Assembly (NCBI GenBank): GCA_965223435.1
Contig: CBDCWQ010000013.1
Coordinates: forward strand, 21,350-85,349
Reading direction: 5' to 3'
Source of the DNA: CBDCWQ01 sp965223435
Lineage (GTDB): Bacteria > Myxococcota > Kuafuiibacteriia > Kuafuiibacteriales > Kuafuiibacteriaceae
DNA length: 64,000 nucleotides
This document shows, piece after piece, positions 40,828 through 51,800 of this stretch. Both the position numbers and the translations under genes were made by a program. The notes under the pieces are model-generated. The model made no database searches and was not told the DNA's origin. It saw nothing but the letters and a program-made list of their open reading frames with translations. The stretch's first letter is position 1. Each line of letters begins with the position of its first letter.

Positions 40828-42723
40828 CTACTCAAACTGCTTGCGGCGCATCACCAGCAATCGAACCCACCGCTGGGGACTTATTCGCCCGAGGCGGATT
40901 CGCACCTCACTATTTTGGATGGTTATCGGAAACAGGTAGGCACCACGAAGATTCCCACACACGCCTCCCGTAATCTCCTCGACCCGTCGTTCGGAAAGAT
41001 ACCTGGAGCACGTGGGGGCCGTCGAGTCTTTGAGAAAGGGGACGTTGGGCGTTCCGAGGTATACGAGATATTCGTCGGTCCTGGGGGCCACAAAGGTGAC
41101 CACGCCTTCGTTCTGTCCATCGACGGCCTGCAGTCGAACACCATAGACCTGACCGACCTCAATACGAGGAGCGGGCACGTCGCCATCGAAGGTTCCCGCC
41201 CTAAGAGGGATTGATCGTTCCGCGAGCGAGCACGCATCTGAAAGCGTGCTTTCGAGCTCAGCAGGTGTGCATGCCGGAAAGTCAGCCAGGACGTGACCGG
41301 GGGGATTGCCACAGGATGGAAACGGCTCAGAACCATTGTCCACACAATCACACCCAACTCCCAAACGGGTCGCCAACGCCTCAATTTCACAGGGAGACAG
41401 AAGGTCATTGCCGGTCACGCGCAGTCCATCACCCACGGAAACCAAATTCTCCAAGGCTCGAAGGTCTTCGAGCTTTGCGTTACCGTTGATCGACAAGGAG
41501 CCCGTCACCGAGCCAAGGCACTCGAGCGCACCCAGGTCAGTCGCTACCGTATTTTCGACGGTCAAAGAGCCATCAATGGAGCCGCAATCTTGAAGCGAAA
41601 GGAGCTCGGCTTCACTGGTCACCACCCGGTCGCCCTCGCATCGGACTGCGACACTGCAGTCGCTCCCCTCCATCGAAACAATCAGAACCACGTTCTTGGA
41701 CCGTTCGGTGATCACCAGCTCCCCGGTGGGCAGCACCGCGACCCCCGATGGTCTATGAAGACCGGCGGGAAGCGGGCCAAGTTTCAATTCAGACTCACCC
41801 TGCACCCCTACGATCGTACGAACCTCACCCGACGGCGTAATTTCTCGGACCGTTGTTCCATCAACCACGTAGATGTGGCCCGTCGGGGCCACGGCCAATG
41901 CCGCAGGTTCGGTAAACCGCGCGAAAGCGCCCACACCGTCGCGGTGACCAGATTCTCCAGCCGCACCCGCGACGGTAGAAACCACACCATTGGGGGCAAT
42001 CTTCCGAATGGTGAAACTCTCGGTATCAGCGACCAAAATGTCGCCGTCGGCATTCACGGCAACCGCCCGGGGGTGTAGAAAACCACCGGGGGGCTCGGGC
42101 AGCACAGTCATCGTACCGTTGGGCTCTAGCTTCAGGACTCGATCATTCCAGGTATCGGCGATGTAAAGATTATCGTCGGCATCGACCGCAAGCCCTTCAG
42201 GGTGATTGAGGCGGTCCGGGCCGTCCGTACGAAACAGCGTTCCAAGAACCCTTGTTATCGTTCCATCGGAATCGATTTTGTCGACGGTGTACACATTGTT
42301 GTTCGCCACGAAAACGGACTGATCGCTATCGACCGCAACACCGCGCGGATCAGGAAAGTCTGGCGGATCAAAGCCATAAACCGGCAGCTCCGCAACGGTC
42401 GTGACGACACCGCTCTGGGTTACTTTGCGGACCGCAAGATCTTCAATCATAAACATGTCGCCATCGGCGCTGCTCGTCACCCCAAATAGCCTCGAAAACC
42501 GAGCCTCAGCCCCCACCCCATCGACGGTTGCCAACTGGCCAACCGTCCCCGCAAGCACCAATAGCTGCGGGGCAGAGGAAGTCGCCTCTTTAGTGAGCGC
42601 CGGTGGAGGCCCCCCAACAAAGGCGTTTTCTGCGCCCGGAGCACAAGCAGCCATCCAAAGGAGCCCCGCCGACAGAAAAAGTCGAACAACGGATATCGTC
42701 CTGCGAAGGTGATAAAAGCCCAT
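40828..42723 (-). CDS. NHL-repeat propeller lipoprotein with L-domain-like insert
   Basis: ATG 42723 with AAGGG six bases upstream. Lipobox MAAC-APG. Residues about 50-345 form an NHL propeller: repeated blades such as LNHPEGLAVDADDNLYIADT, LHPRAVAVNADGDILVADTE and LHRPSGVAVLPTGELVITE. Residues about 355-455 resemble a receptor-L/leucine-rich solenoid (LRALENLVSVGDGLRVTGN) ending in a Cys cluster. The last 165 residues are beta-rich with PRTDEYLVYLGTPN, reminiscent of a PPC-like cap. No enzyme residues recognised; probably a binding or scaffold protein at the outer surface. Monocistronic, convergent with the transglutaminase-like gene. Confidence 0.82.
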   Translation of the reverse strand: MGFYHLRRTISVVRLFLSAGLLWMAACAPGAENAFVGGPPPALTKEATSSAPQLLVLAGTVGQLATVDGVGAEARFSRLFGVTSSADGDMFMIEDLAVRKVTQSGVVTTVAELPVYGFDPPDFPDPRGVAVDSDQSVFVANNNVYTVDKIDSDGTITRVLGTLFRTDGPDRLNHPEGLAVDADDNLYIADTWNDRVLKLEPNGTMTVLPEPPGGFLHPRAVAVNADGDILVADTESFTIRKIAPNGVVSTVAGAAGESGHRDGVGAFARFTEPAALAVAPTGHIYVVDGTTVREITPSGEVRTIVGVQGESELKLGPLPAGLHRPSGVAVLPTGELVITERSKNVVLIVSMEGSDCSVAVRCEGDRVVTSEAELLSLQDCGSIDGSLTVENTVATDLGALECLGSVTGSLSINGNAKLEDLRALENLVSVGDGLRVTGNDLLSPCEIEALATRLGVGCDCVDNGSEPFPSCGNPPGHVLADFPACTPAELESTLSDACSLAERSIPLRAGTFDGDVPAPRIEVGQVYGVRLQAVDGQNEGVVTFVAPRTDEYLVYLGTPNVPFLKDSTAPTCSRYLSERRVEEITGGVCGNLRGAYLFPITIQNSEVRIRLGRISPQRWVRLLVMRRKQFE

Positions 42724-42748
42724 CCTGGGCCCTTACTACTTTCAGAAT

Positions 42749-42835
42749 CTAGGCGTCAACGCATGGCCCGTCCACTCCAGTTCCAACGGCGACGCTCACC
42801 AGAACAAACGCAGACCACAAAATGGATGTTTTCAT
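42749..42835 (-). CDS. Possible 28-residue signal-peptide-like small ORF
   Basis: MKTSILWSAFVLVSVAVGTG followed by VDGPCVDA: a Lys start, a hydrophobic core, then a short tail with one Cys. It lies between two lipoprotein genes on the same strand, 63 bases after the upstream stop. No Shine-Dalgarno is visible, so it may be fortuitous or a truncated lipoprotein. Confidence 0.25.
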   Translation of the reverse strand: MKTSILWSAFVLVSVAVGTGVDGPCVDA

Positions 42836-42898
42836 GATGTAGGTCACAGTTGGTCAAAACCGAACCAAAATCAAACCGACAGCAGCGATGCGCTCGAT

Positions 42899-43285
42899 CT
42901 ATAGACCCTGCGATAGCTCTTGTGAAACTTCGGTTGGTGGGACAACATCTGCGCTTCGCTCACAACACGTCTTTGAACCGGCCTGGCTACAGGGCGTCCA
43001 TCCATCTGGACAAACCCAGGCATAGTCCGAAACGCAGCGAATAGCCCCATTGACGTGGGTGCAGTCCAGAGCACTGTTGTCGGGCATCGCGGAAAAATTT
43101 ATGTTCCGTTGAAGGTCTTCATCGAGGGCGGCAATCTGCGAGATGGCACTCATTTGATAAAAAGACGTCACTCTTCGTGCGCGCAGCGCCTGAGCATCGG
43201 TTTGGGATTCGGAACTCGAACCCCCGCAAGCCAATAGACTCATGGTGGCTAAAAGGACTACGCCGAAAACACTTGTGTTTTTCAT
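42899..43285 (-). CDS. Small Cys-containing lipoprotein, 128 residues
   Basis: ATG 43285 has AAGGAG eight bases upstream and is preferred over the frame start at 43318. Lipobox SLLAC-GGS. The mature part is polar, with a Ser/Gln-rich linker, then DCTHVNGAIRCVSDYAWVCP and CSQAGSKTCC in the last 55 residues: six Cys within about 40 residues, suggesting a small disulfide-stabilised domain. Preceded by sigma-54-like promoter P6. Function unknown. Confidence 0.75.
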   Translation of the reverse strand: MKNTSVFGVVLLATMSLLACGGSSSESQTDAQALRARRVTSFYQMSAISQIAALDEDLQRNINFSAMPDNSALDCTHVNGAIRCVSDYAWVCPDGWTPCSQAGSKTCCERSADVVPPTEVSQELSQGL

Positions 43286-43337
43286 GTTTGCTCTCCTTCC
43301 GTCGAAAACGGGTTTCAAAAGGTGTGGTCAAAAGAAG

Positions 43338-43353
43338 TGCAAGTCGTAGACCA
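43338..43353 (-). promoter_or_regulatory. Sigma-54-like promoter (P6)
   Basis: On the minus strand TGGTCTACGACTTGCA keeps TGG and TTGCA with correct spacing but has TC for CA at -22/-21. Predicted start near 43327, 42 bases before ATG 43285. Confidence 0.45.
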
Positions 43354-43704
43354 ACATCTATACTCCGACATTTCCTGCTTAGGCCCGCGTTTTCACGACA
43401 TTCGGACGTCACAGGTTGCGCAACAAACCATGTGTTCACGGTCCGTGCGCTGCACCATTCGGTACCCGGGGCCCAGGACCGTTTCCTCCTATGCCTGAGC
43501 TATCCGCCACCTCCGAATACGACATTCGACCGATAAACGTTCCGGCCAAAAACCCGAGCGGGACGGTGCAAGACAAAGACGTCCCCATGCTTCCATGTAC
43601 GACGTCTCTATGTGTCTTGGTCAGTCCTTCCGACCTTGTGCCACAAGCGATTGCTTCCACGGACAAATTCCTTCGAGGAATTCCAAGTGGTAGCATGGGC
43701 CGCC
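43354..43704. other. Divergent intergenic region
   Basis: About 350 bases between the small lipoprotein and the next plus-strand gene. No gene is supported. No clear promoter for the plus-strand gene was seen; palindromes of the TGTCC-N8-GGACA type are absent. Confidence 0.4.
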
Positions 43705-44211
43705 ATGACGCGTTTCACCGCGAGCGTGCTCTTTGTGGTTGGCCAAGTCTGTTTCGTAGCCTGCCAAAAAGACTCAAGCGAAGTTTTCGAGCGTGCCAAC
43801 AAAGCTCTTGAGCAAACGATGGCCCGAACCGGTGATGTCACCTACCGCCACGAAGACTTTGACGCTGTGCTCCTGATGCTTCGAGCCGTTCCTCAAGATG
43901 ACCCAAAACATGGTCTGGCAATGACCATCGCCGATGAAATCCAAACGGCCCGCGAGGCGGCCAAACGCGATCGCGCATCCATTCAGCGCGCGGCGGATCG
44001 ACCGGTGGTGGTCCCCAAGACCCGGGACAGGCGAAAAAGACGACGAGCGTTCAAACCAACACCCGAAGCAGCAAAACCCACCACCGGCGGGGGCAAAATA
44101 ACGGGACTGCCCAAAGCCGTAAAAGAACAGCAAGCCCGCGAGCGAAGAGAATTCAAGCGCGCCATGGAGCGCGAAGCCAAACGCCAAAAAAAGCTCAATC
44201 CAAGGCGCTGA
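43705..44211 (+). CDS. Small basic lipoprotein, 168 residues
   Basis: ATG 43705 starts MTRFTASVLFVVGQVCFVAC, a lipoprotein signal with a slightly odd lipobox (FVAC); the frame itself is open from 43612. The mature protein is helical and strongly basic: KRDRASIQRAADRP, TRDRRKRRRAFKP, then a Thr/Gly linker and REFKRAMEREAKRQKKLNPR at the end. High Arg/Lys content suggests contact with nucleic acid, lipopolysaccharide or peptidoglycan, but no family is recognised. Confidence 0.65.
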   Translation: MTRFTASVLFVVGQVCFVACQKDSSEVFERANKALEQTMARTGDVTYRHEDFDAVLLMLRAVPQDDPKHGLAMTIADEIQTAREAAKRDRASIQRAADRPVVVPKTRDRRKRRRAFKPTPEAAKPTTGGGKITGLPKAVKEQQARERREFKRAMEREAKRQKKLNPRR

Positions 44212-44596
44212 AATCCTTAAGAAAAGCCTCAGCCTAACCCATGCTCTGGGGCTAAACGACAGCTCATCTGCATCTTCCGAACCCGTTTACGTGTGAGCCG
44301 GTCACTTCGGCCCAGGCCCCGTAAGGCAGCGTGGAACCTTAGGCAGAACTCTATCCACCAGACGCGCCGCGATGTCATACGTTCGTCTGCTCGCACAGGA
44401 GGGGCATGCACCTCTGGATTTGCACGAGAACGGCAAGAAGGAATCGTCTGTGCAGTCGCCCCATACGAGCCGAACAAATCCCTCGGAGAAGAAACCGCAC
44501 GAATGAAATGCTCGAAACTCAGTTTCGACGAATGCCCGCAGTCCGGACTCGGGCTCGTTCGGATCAAGCTCGTGGAGGTGCCGGGTAGACGCAGCT

Positions 44597-44647
44597 CGTC
44601 AGATTGTTCTGACAACAGGGAACCTTTGGAGTCCGATATTTCGGACA
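44597..44647. promoter_or_regulatory. Two enhancer-like palindromes, 33 bp apart
   Basis: CGTCAGATTGTTCTGACA (44597-44614) and AGTCCGATATTTCGGACA (44630-44647) share GTCNGA-N4-TCNGAC. The second matches TGTCC-N8-GGACA at 9 of 10 positions. Centres are 33 bp (about three helical turns) apart and 130-165 bp upstream of promoter P7. Confidence 0.6.
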
Positions 44648-44767
44648 AACAGAGGAAGCTCACCGCTTCGCCATGTTGGCTCTGATCGGAGAACCAACTC
44701 GTCATTCCGGGCGTTTACAGATTGAGGGCGCCTGAATCGGCCCAAGTTTGTAGGTCTGTATCACCCA

Positions 44768-44783
44768 TGGCCTAGAAGTTGCT
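44768..44783 (+). promoter_or_regulatory. Sigma-54 promoter (P7)
   Basis: TGGCCTAGAAGTTGCT has TGGC and TTGCT at exact spacing. Predicted start near 44794, three bases before ATG 44797. It would drive the lipoprotein and, across a 78-bp gap, the RHS gene. Confidence 0.6.
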
Positions 44784-44796
44784 ACCTCGTCTGTGA

Positions 44797-45753
44797 ATGA
44801 AGACGTGTGCACCACAACTGCAAACGCCGAAGGAAAATCGGCAAAGACTCAGGAGTAGAGTTTGCGTGATGGGGCTATGTCTCCTCTTTTCACTTATCAG
44901 CGCCTGCGAAGGCTCCGTCAGGAGAGGGTCGGAGCCTTCGCATGGGGCCGAACTAAGCCCGATCGCTTGCGAAGGTGAGCCACTGGCAGGTGAGGACGGC
45001 TATTTCGAAACCGAAGAGATCTCAAAACTCAGCGTCGTCCGCCCGCGGCCGGGATCCCTCATTTCCTTGCCGATCCAAGGGGGAGAGATTTGGTTTCGGT
45101 GGAGTGCGGAGGCGGGAGCTGATACGTACGTGGTGTCTTTTTCTGGGGGCCAAGTCCTGGGGACGGTTATCAACAACCTCAACGTGGGATCCCGCACAGC
45201 GGTCGGCGTACGTGTGACGCCCAACACTTCTGGAGCCCTCTACACCTACCTGCCCGATGGTGGAAGCCATCAATTCAATCATGATCTCAAAGACGACATT
45301 GGGAGCGGCAACATTGCAGTCGTCGCTTTCGCCTCGGGTGTGGCGATCGCGACGGAACAAGTTCAGTTCAATGTTTCTGTCGGCAAGGGCACCGGTAAGA
45401 ATGTGGCCATAAGGCGAGTGGTGAAATCACATCCCATCACTTTGGAGCCCGAAGATGAATCCACTCTATTTGTCGAGATCCATCGTGAAAGCCAGGTACC
45501 TAAAGAGGCTGGCCTCCATCGGTTTGTGTATCAGGAAGCAGACTGGGAAGGTGGCGCGGTTCCACTCAAGTCGACGGATATTTTTGATGCACCGGGAACT
45601 GATGAGCTCTATCCACTCTCTCGATACGTACGGGTTCATTCCCACGATGTGCGTTTCAAAGACGGCGATTTCGTAAGTGTGTATTTTCACGCGCCTGGCA
45701 GGGACGCCGTTTTCTACGATGGCTTCGTAGGCCCAGACGGGCTCCAGCCGTAG
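44797..45753 (+). CDS. Beta-rich lipoprotein upstream of the RHS gene
   Basis: ATG 44797 lies only three bases past the P7 start. GTG 44866, ten bases after AGGAG, is an alternative but would lack a basic n-region, so I keep ATG. Lipobox LISAC-EGS. The 280-residue mature part is beta-rich with few charges: FRWSAEAGADTYVVSFSGGQ looks like a fibronectin-III strand pair, followed by TYLPDGGSHQFNHDL. Ends DAVFYDGFVGPDG. Family not recognised. It directly precedes the RHS protein and may be its surface partner. Confidence 0.72.
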   Translation: MKTCAPQLQTPKENRQRLRSRVCVMGLCLLFSLISACEGSVRRGSEPSHGAELSPIACEGEPLAGEDGYFETEEISKLSVVRPRPGSLISLPIQGGEIWFRWSAEAGADTYVVSFSGGQVLGTVINNLNVGSRTAVGVRVTPNTSGALYTYLPDGGSHQFNHDLKDDIGSGNIAVVAFASGVAIATEQVQFNVSVGKGTGKNVAIRRVVKSHPITLEPEDESTLFVEIHRESQVPKEAGLHRFVYQEADWEGGAVPLKSTDIFDAPGTDELYPLSRYVRVHSHDVRFKDGDFVSVYFHAPGRDAVFYDGFVGPDGLQP

Positions 45754-45831
45754 CCATTCTCGTGGGCAGTCACACCACCGAAGTCCCACAAAGCAGCGAA
45801 ATCTCCCTACCCAAGATCAAAGGACTTGCTC

Positions 45832-48800
45832 ATGTATACCCGCAGAATACGGCCTTTCGCCGCCCTCCTCGTTGGATTGTTCTCGACACTCGCCCTGGTT
45901 TCTTCGGCATCCGCCCAAGAAGCGGTGGACGCTCCCCCCGATGAGTTTGTCACACCCGAGTCCGAAGCGGGCACCACCACGGGGAGCTTCCAGACTAAGA
46001 TTCCGATTAAGGTTCCGGCGTTTAGAGGCCTGGAGCCCTCGCTCGGCCTTCTCTACTCGTCTGGCGACTCCAGGAATGGGTGGGTCGGGCGCAGCGTTCA
46101 GCTCCTCGGAGCGTCTTTCATTGAGCGCAGGTCTTTGGGCCGTGGCGTCCCCAACTACTCAAGCTCGGATCGGTTCTACCTCGATGACCAAGAATTGGTT
46201 CCCTACTCAGGCCTGGGCGGAAACTATGGAACGCGCGTTCAAAGCTACCGCCGCATCCGAAAGGACTGGCCGGCTGCGGATCACTGGACCGTAGAAGATC
46301 CAAATGGGACGCGGCGAGTCTATTCGCCGGTGTTGTCGAGCCCCCTGGGTGTTTATTCGTGGGCGCTTTCTTCGGTTGAAAGGGATGCAAGCAGCAGTGT
46401 GACCCACCGTGTAGAATACACGTACGTTTCTCTGGACGGCCCCAGTCACGAGGTTTACTTAGATCGAATCTCGTACAATGGCACTGTGGTTCAGTTTTTT
46501 TGGGAGGCACGCGCCGATGTGGGTCTTCGTGTAGCGACCGGTGGACAATGGATTCAGATGGGCCATCGTCTGCGGTCTATTCGCGTTGGTCGTCAGGGCA
46601 AGCTCTTGCATGTTTATGGTTTAAGATACCTCGAAGCAGCAGGAGAGGGAGAGACAGGACTCGCTCAGGAGATCGCACTCAATAGCCAATCTTTGCTCGA
46701 GACTGTTCAAGAGTATGGTTCGGACGCTGTAGTTGACCCTACGAGCGGCGCAATTTCCGGTCCGACTCACGTGCCGCCCGTTCGCTTTGTTTGGGAACTT
46801 CCGCCCGCTGAGCTCGGAAACTACCGTTCTATTCATACTGATATCCCCGGTCGATGGGGTGCCATTGATCTGCGAAACAATGGTCGAATGAGCATCTACT
46901 ACTCTGATTATGCAAACGGAGATTCGTACGTGCTGGAAGACGCTGGAACCTCGTGGCACCGGACCGAGGGCGTAGGCGCCCTCATACCGGTGGTCGACAT
47001 CGATGGCGATAACCGCGCGGATACGACTCCGGTGCCACTTCCCATCGACCGAAGTTCAGATGGATTCCCGTTTGAGTGCAACCGGTTGCGTGGGGATATC
47101 GATGGCGATGGACGAACCGACATGCTGATGCAGCCCGGCAAACGCTTCAATGGCGAAGACTGTGGCGACTACGACACGCTGGTCTTTATGTCTAAGGGCA
47201 CAACTTACGAGCAGGTTGCTGCCCTCGGGAGTATGGATATCTCGGCAGGTTACAACCCGGTGACTGCGCTCCTGGCCGATTTTACCGGGGATGGGCGTAT
47301 GGAGCTCCTGTCCGTACCCGAATACCAGAATGGGGAAGCCTACGTTCACGACTTTAACGGAAATGGTGGGAATCAAAGCAGTTGGGGCAAGATCGGTCCG
47401 GGGTCCTTGCTCTATGCTTCCATTGGCATTGCAGACATGAACGGAGACGGGCTCATGGACGTCATGAGTGCCTATGCGGATGGCACCGTCCACATCGCGC
47501 TGTCGACGGGCCGCGGATTCAAGAAACTCGGTAGCTTCCACAGTGACTATCCCTCCCATGTCGCGCCTTCCCCGGTCTTCTTCAACAACTATCGATATTT
47601 GCCCCGAACCCTCTTCACCGACATGAACGGGGACGGCATGGGTGACCTCGTTTACAACCGGGCGGGCACCCGCGAACTTCGCGTTCGCTTGAGCACTGGA
47701 AGTGGATTTGGCAAGGAGAGGAAGTGGGCGGATCTCCCTTGGGAGATCATGCGCACGACCTACGGCACTGGCGACTTTACTGGCGATGGGAAGCAGGATT
47801 ACATCTTTTTTACGCGGGAGGGTGGCAATCGCTTCGTTGGCATCGAATCCAAGGGCGCCGCATCCTATCGCGTGCAGGAGGTTGTAAACGGGTACGGCGG
47901 CCGCACATTCGTGGAGTATGCCCCGTCTTCGAACTGGAACCACCATACGCCGACCGGCGCGGGACTACCGCCCGGTATGGTTTTCGACACTGTCCGCCGG
48001 GTGAGCACGATCGATGGCCGGCCGGGGACTCCGAAAACCGTCAAAGAGTACACCTACGCTGGAGCTCTGTACGACGTGAAGGAACGTGCCTTCTTGGGCT
48101 TTCGGGATGTAACAGAAACGTCGGTGTGTGACGGAGAGCCTTGCGCCAACGTGGTGCTGGAGTATCGACAGACGTTTGGGTTTCACGACCAGCTCCGTAG
48201 GATCACGCGCCTGGACGCAAAGAACACGCCCTTTTGGCAACAAAAGTACCACTATCGCGGGCATTCTGACGGTCAAGTCTTGGTGTCCATGCTCGAGTCG
48301 GTGGAGACGCTCTTTTTCGACGATGAGCGGTCGACAACCCATGAGATTCTTTATCTTTATGATGAATTTGGAAATGAGGCCCGCACGGTTGATCTCGGAG
48401 GCCCTGGCCCTCACGACGATCGCCTTACGGTGTCAGAATACGAGCACCAAGTTGCCTCGAATATCTACCGCGTTTCGAATGAGGTTCACCGGACCGTTTG
48501 GAACGCTGGGAAGAAACTGGCTGAGTCGGAGTCTGACTATGACCCATGGGGCAACCTTAAACGAACGCGGGTGCTCCGTCTTGATGATCTGCCCGGCGGG
48601 AGCAGCAATACTTGGGCGGAGACCCAATTCGAGCACGGTGATGGCCACGGAAACGTCACTGCTGAGATCGACCCTCTGGGTGGGCGAACAACATGGAAGT
48701 ACGATTCCTCTTTCCATCAGTACCCCATCGAGGAAATCAACGCCGTGGGGCACGTTGTGCAAATGAGGTGGGACGAAGGCTGCGGGACACCATCTTTCTC

Positions 48801-51800
48801 AAGTATTCTGAGCTTCGAAGCCGGAAGCAGCCAGCCGGGTACGACCACGGAATATGACTCGCTCTGCCGCGCGAGCAAGACGATCTCACCGTCGGGCATC
48901 GAGCGATCCTTGTCATACTGTACGATGGACGAACACGCATCGAATCGCTGCGGAGATCCCGAAGCGCAGCATATCAGTGAACGCATTGTGGGTCCGCTGG
49001 GTTCCACGCTTTCGAGCGCGAGATTCTTCGATGGGCAGCAACGTGTCTGGCGGGCCCAAAAGGCAGGCGGACACGGCCGATTGATTGTCGGCGATCTTGG
49101 TTACGATGCACGAGGTCTCACCGCGTGGAAAACAGAACTGTACTACAAGGGTGAGGCGCCACAGAGGCGTGACTACCATTACGATGCGCTGGGGCGTCTA
49201 ACAAAGGAGATCCTCCCAGGTCCGGAGGTTGATCGGCCGGAGCGAACCACGGAACATCGCCTCCGAACAGTTCGCGCCGACGCAAACCTCGATCCCTCCT
49301 TGCTTGGTCGAACTATGGCGTATGACCTTCAGATCGATGAAGAAGGCCACGCCAACGAAATCATCCGAGATGTGCGCAATCAGGTTGTATTCACGCATGC
49401 ACCCGGCGTTCGAAAGGATGAACGGCTGCATGACGCGCTGGGAAGGGTGACGCGCATCCGGCAGGCCGAAGGGGTTGTTTTTGACTATCGATATGATTCA
49501 GAGGGACGATTGGTTGAGGAGATAGACCCGAACTCAGGCCGAAGATGGTTTGGCTACGACGCGAAGGGCCGAAAGCAATTCGAAGAACAAGGGGGCCAAA
49601 CCGGCGACACTACGCAGCGCATCGAATGGGACTACGATGCCATCGACCGCATGACGGAAAAGCGTGTGCTTCGGCGTCAAAACGCAGAAGAAGACTGGGA
49701 GCTCGAGTCCCTGAGTCGTCTTGGCTTTGACGCGCCTGCGCCCGATCACCCTCAGAGCTTCAACGTAGGTCGACTCACTTCGGTGCGTGATCTATCAGGT
49801 GTTGTCTCTGCGGCCTACGATCTCGAAGGCCGAGAAATACACCGAACGCGGGAGCTGTCTGAGGGACCTCTTGGCCCGCACAGTTTCGCTTCTGAGTATG
49901 ATGATTTGGGTCGCCTTCGGTCTCGGAGCTACGATGAGGTTTGGGTTCTGCACGGATTGACCTATGACGAAGCCGGTCGCACCCGGGCCATTCCTGGGAT
50001 TCTCCAAGATGTGGTGTACTCCGCACCGGGCCGGGTCCTGGGGTACACGGGCGCGAACGGGACCGTGACTCAAAGAACAGTTGACCCATACCGAGGACAC
50101 ATCGAGCACATCTCGGTCAAGAACGCTACAAACGAGCTTGTTCAGGATATGCACTACGCCTACCGCCGGGACGGTTTGGTGGCAACGATGTTCAGCGCAA
50201 TCGACAAAAAGAGTTGGGCCTATGAGTACGACAGTGGGAAACGTTTGAAAGTCGCACACAGAGAAGAGGGCTCTGAGTCCTTTTCCTATGACGCCCTGGA
50301 CAACATGGTCTTTAGCTCCAAGCTCGGTTGCTACGTTTACGGCACACATATTGTAGAGATGGACAAGGAAACCCGTCGAGTACAGCCCCATGCTGTCTGG
50401 CTGGCCGGAGACCGGAGCTACCAATACGACGCGATGGGCAACATGACCCGACGCGGCCTCGAGTCGATTGCCTACGATGGAGAAAATCGCGCCGTGCGTG
50501 TGGCTGGTGCTCGTGCGGTCTACGACTATCAAGGCCAGCGCCGAGTCTACGAAGATGCTGATGGGCAAGTCGTCTACTACCTTGACCACGGGCTAGAAGT
50601 CCGTGGCAAGAACGGAGGCGAAGCGACGGTACAGATTCGCCTGAACAATCACTTGGTCGCAAAAACGTTGCTTCGGTTTGGTGATGGGGGAAAAACAGAA
50701 CTGCCCACCAAAGATCGGAAGCCGGTGCCCATACCCAAGAAGGGTACCCCACCGTGGTCCAAGCATTCTCAGCCCCAACCAAAACTTCTCTGGAACCACG
50801 GTGCTCAAGGTCTCGGCTCAACTGAGCTTCCGAAGAACAAGTTCGGTCACGCCCTTCGTACGCAGGGTGTTGAGTCCGCCCAGAAAGTAAAGCACAATAT
50901 CAAAGCGACGCTGGAAGAGACCCGTTGGCTCCACACCGATGTCTTGGGGTCCGTCCGTGCGGTCACAGGAATAGACGGTAAGCTCAGGTTGACCCGAACG
51001 TATGAGGCGTACGGTGATGCGTCCGAATCGGGCGAGCAGGGCGATCTTGGCCTGGGATACTTGGGCGAGCGCGAAGACCGGGACACAGGACTCATCTATC
51101 TCAACGCCCGCTACTATGATCCTGCGATCGGTCGCTTTATTTCGCCCGATCGCACTCATCCACTCGAGCCAGGCGTTGGCCTCAATCGATACGCGTATGC
51201 CCAAAACGACCCGATCAATCAACTCGATCCCAGCGGGCTTGCAAGCTTTCCTTTCGATCCTCTGGAGAAAGGCCGTACCCGGTCCAGTTCTGAGCTATCT
51301 TCCTTCTTCAATTTGGCTCAGGGCTTGAGCACCCTAACGCCGGAACAGAACTCACCGGTGACCGACGCCTTCAAGAAGATCCACGGCCTAGCGCGTGCCA
51401 CAAAGGGCCTTGATTCTGCTGCACGGCTCGCCGCGACAACAGCAGAAGATCCGACCCGAGAAAACCTGCTCGAGAGCACGGCCGGTGTCGCTAAACGTCT
51501 GTCAGGATTCTTGCCTAAGAACTCGCCCCTGACCGTTCCCCTTGAGACCACATTGGCCCTTCATGAAGCCAACAAGTTACTAAAACCCGGCGTCGATCGC
51601 CGAACCGGTCGTGTGAGGTTAGGCGCCTCCATACTTAAACTCTTTGGCTCCACTGTTCTCACCGCAGCATCAACCACCGGATCTGCGACGCTACTCCTCA
51701 AAGCCGCGGGGCCAGTCGGTCTCGCGACTCAGGGCATCTTGTCGGCCCCAAGCGCTGGTCAATTCTTTGTGGAGCTGCCAGGCACAGTGTCTACGGTATT

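Larger units (their letters stand above)
44212..44796. other. Long regulatory intergenic region
   Basis: 585 bases with only unconvincing overlapping frames on both strands. It contains the palindrome pair at 44597-44647 and promoter P7 at 44768. Nothing else recognised. Confidence 0.5.

Noticed and set aside
44229..44705. Overlapping frames on both strands in the gap before P7
   Set aside because: No signal, domain or ribosome site; the region contains regulatory palindromes.
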